The notes beneath the pieces are model-generated. The model was given only the letters and a program-made list of their open reading frames with translations. It did no database searches and had not been told where the DNA came from. From Narthecium ossifragum (Eukaryota; Streptophyta; Magnoliopsida; Dioscoreales; Nartheciaceae), in the NCBI GenBank assembly GCA_963920575.1, contig OY986965.1, forward strand, positions 4,215,072 through 4,279,071: 64,000 nt of DNA, written 5' to 3'. Made by a program: the position numbers and the translations under genes. Numbering within the stretch: the stretch's first letter is position 1; the number at the start of each line of letters is the position of its first letter. Below, one piece after another: positions 62,872 to 64,000 of the stretch.

Positions 62872-63985
62872 CTACTGTGCCAGAGCACTGGTGTTGTACA
62901 CAAGAAGAGCACCTCCTCCCAGAAGTCCAGCCAGTGTGATTGCCCATATCAGCAGTCCAGTTGTTCCTACATTGTTCCATATGAATTCCATGATTAGATT
63001 CTATGAAGAACACAATTTCTTGGTGAATCCTTTCAAATTTTGTGTAGTCTTAGTGCTTTACCTCCAACATAGACGTCACCAGTGGGAGCCCATTCCTCTG
63101 GTGAATAAATCGGACTGCAAAACCATACATGAAATAATTTTATGAACAAAAATGTCTTTTTTGACGAATACCAATTAGACAAATCTTGATATATTTAGGC
63201 TGAGTTTCATGAATAAGGTAATGCCATTTTGTGTCATTTTCAACTGAATTGTCTGAATCTAAGTCAAACAGCTGATGTGAGGCGATAACCAGTGGATGAT
63301 GCTCTTACCTGTAGCCGTCGACGTTTGCACCGTACTTGTCGACGAACTGATAGACTCCTTTCCCCTGCATCCATTTGAAAAACAGAAAAAAGTGAGGCTT
63401 GCAATCTTATTAGTGGGCTTCCTGAGAAAGTAGGAAGGGGATGATAAATATTGACCTTGCCCTTCCTTCCAGATGCATCTTTTCCCTCTGGCAAGTCCAT
63501 CCCACCTCCAGTTCCTATGAATCATTTGAAAAACTCTAATTAATCGCCATATATAGCTTTAGGAACAAAATGATATGAAACGACATCCATCCATACTCCT
63601 AAGAATTAGAAGCCAAACTGATATGAATCTTAAAAAGAAAGGGTTGAAAAAGACACGGAGCCTCGTCAGCGTCAGGAGGGAAATATATATACTTGGCATG
63701 GAAGCTCGTTCCATATGTATTTTTGGGCAGGGCACGACAGTGGCGACCGGCATGGCAATCGATGAGTGTGTGCTAAGAAAGAATGAAACAAAAGGGTGCA
63801 ACAGGGAGGTGAGAAGCTAGCTAACCATAGGGTGTGCTGGTCTTGATCTTCTTGACACCACTGGCCTGCACCTTCAAGGATGAGGAGGATGGCCTTGCTA
63901 GTGAAGGAACACCTCTCACCTGAGACCTCCCAATCACTGGAGATGTTGGCTTCAGTGCCAAACTAGACATCACTGAGGCTGCCAT
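62872..63985 (-). CDS. PSBR: Photosystem II 10 kDa polypeptide, PsbR
   Basis: Five exons on the minus strand: 63985-63826, 63514-63456, 63364-63309, 63114-63062 and 62966-62872. All borders are GT-AG and join to 140 aa. A Ser/Arg-rich plastid transit peptide ([32 protein letters not shown]) leads into the mature part [61 protein letters not shown] (split) and GDVYVGG. One C-terminal membrane span (about 113-133) ends in NTSALAQ. PsbR is a nuclear-encoded thylakoid subunit that helps hold the oxygen-evolving complex on photosystem II. A CT-repeat leader runs to the window edge. The sequence looks intact. Confidence 0.97.
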
Positions 63986-64000
63986 ACCTCTCTCTCTCTC

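Overview
This is eukaryotic DNA, almost certainly from a flowering plant. It has spliced genes with GT-AG introns, a nuclear photosystem II gene (PsbR) with a plastid transit peptide, plant-type L1 LINEs and a Tat-lineage Ty3/gypsy element. A monocot is possible, but nothing in the sequence decides this. Two runs of 200 N (400-599 and 46812-47011) are scaffold gaps.

Layout. 1-354 (-): 5' end of a QRT3-like pectin lyase-fold polygalacturonase. 600-5044 (+): a dead GH31 alpha-glucosidase/alpha-xylosidase, broken by stops, frameshifts, a CACTA-like fragment and an antisense LINE. 6340-8013 (+): single-exon F-box/WD40 protein (FBX2 type). 9670-14472 (+): six-exon MSI1 histone-binding WD40 protein, 424 aa. 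16447-20805 (+): seven-exon VTC2-like protein that has lost both histidines of the HLHFQ catalytic motif. 21652-27599 (-): nearly full-length but inactivated L1 LINE. 27600-31245: mostly low-complexity DNA with a hairpin, a minisatellite and LINE remnants. 31246-45988 (+): a 14.7-kb Tat-type Ty3/gypsy retrotransposon with both LTRs and a 5-bp target duplication. 45994-52054: a mosaic of repeats lying between two inverted 725-bp arms; the retrotransposon landed in the left arm. 52976-60786 (+): twelve-exon OLA1/YchF ATPase, 394 aa. 61250-62600: two LINE 3' fragments. 62872-63985 (-): complete five-exon PsbR.

The host genes are unrelated housekeeping genes: Pi-signalling F-box, chromatin, ascorbate-pathway relative, translation ATPase and photosystem II. 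I see no functional cluster among them.

The most interesting unit is the Tat element. Besides gag-pro-pol with a second RNase H, it carries on its antisense strand a five-exon gene (44362 down to 40739). That gene encodes a plant mobile domain (PMD) protein with an acidic/basic serine-rich linker and a C-terminal coiled coil, and it has its own TATA-like box. The whole element is also saturated with one degenerate octamer, ATCGNCCA (reverse complement TGGNCGAT). I counted at least 60 copies by eye, against about 2 expected. In the LTR U3 the octamers are arranged as head-to-head pairs on an exact 25-bp period. One reading is a cis-motif recognised by an element-encoded factor, analogous to VANC proteins of VANDAL transposons; the antisense PMD protein would be the obvious candidate. 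That link is inference only.
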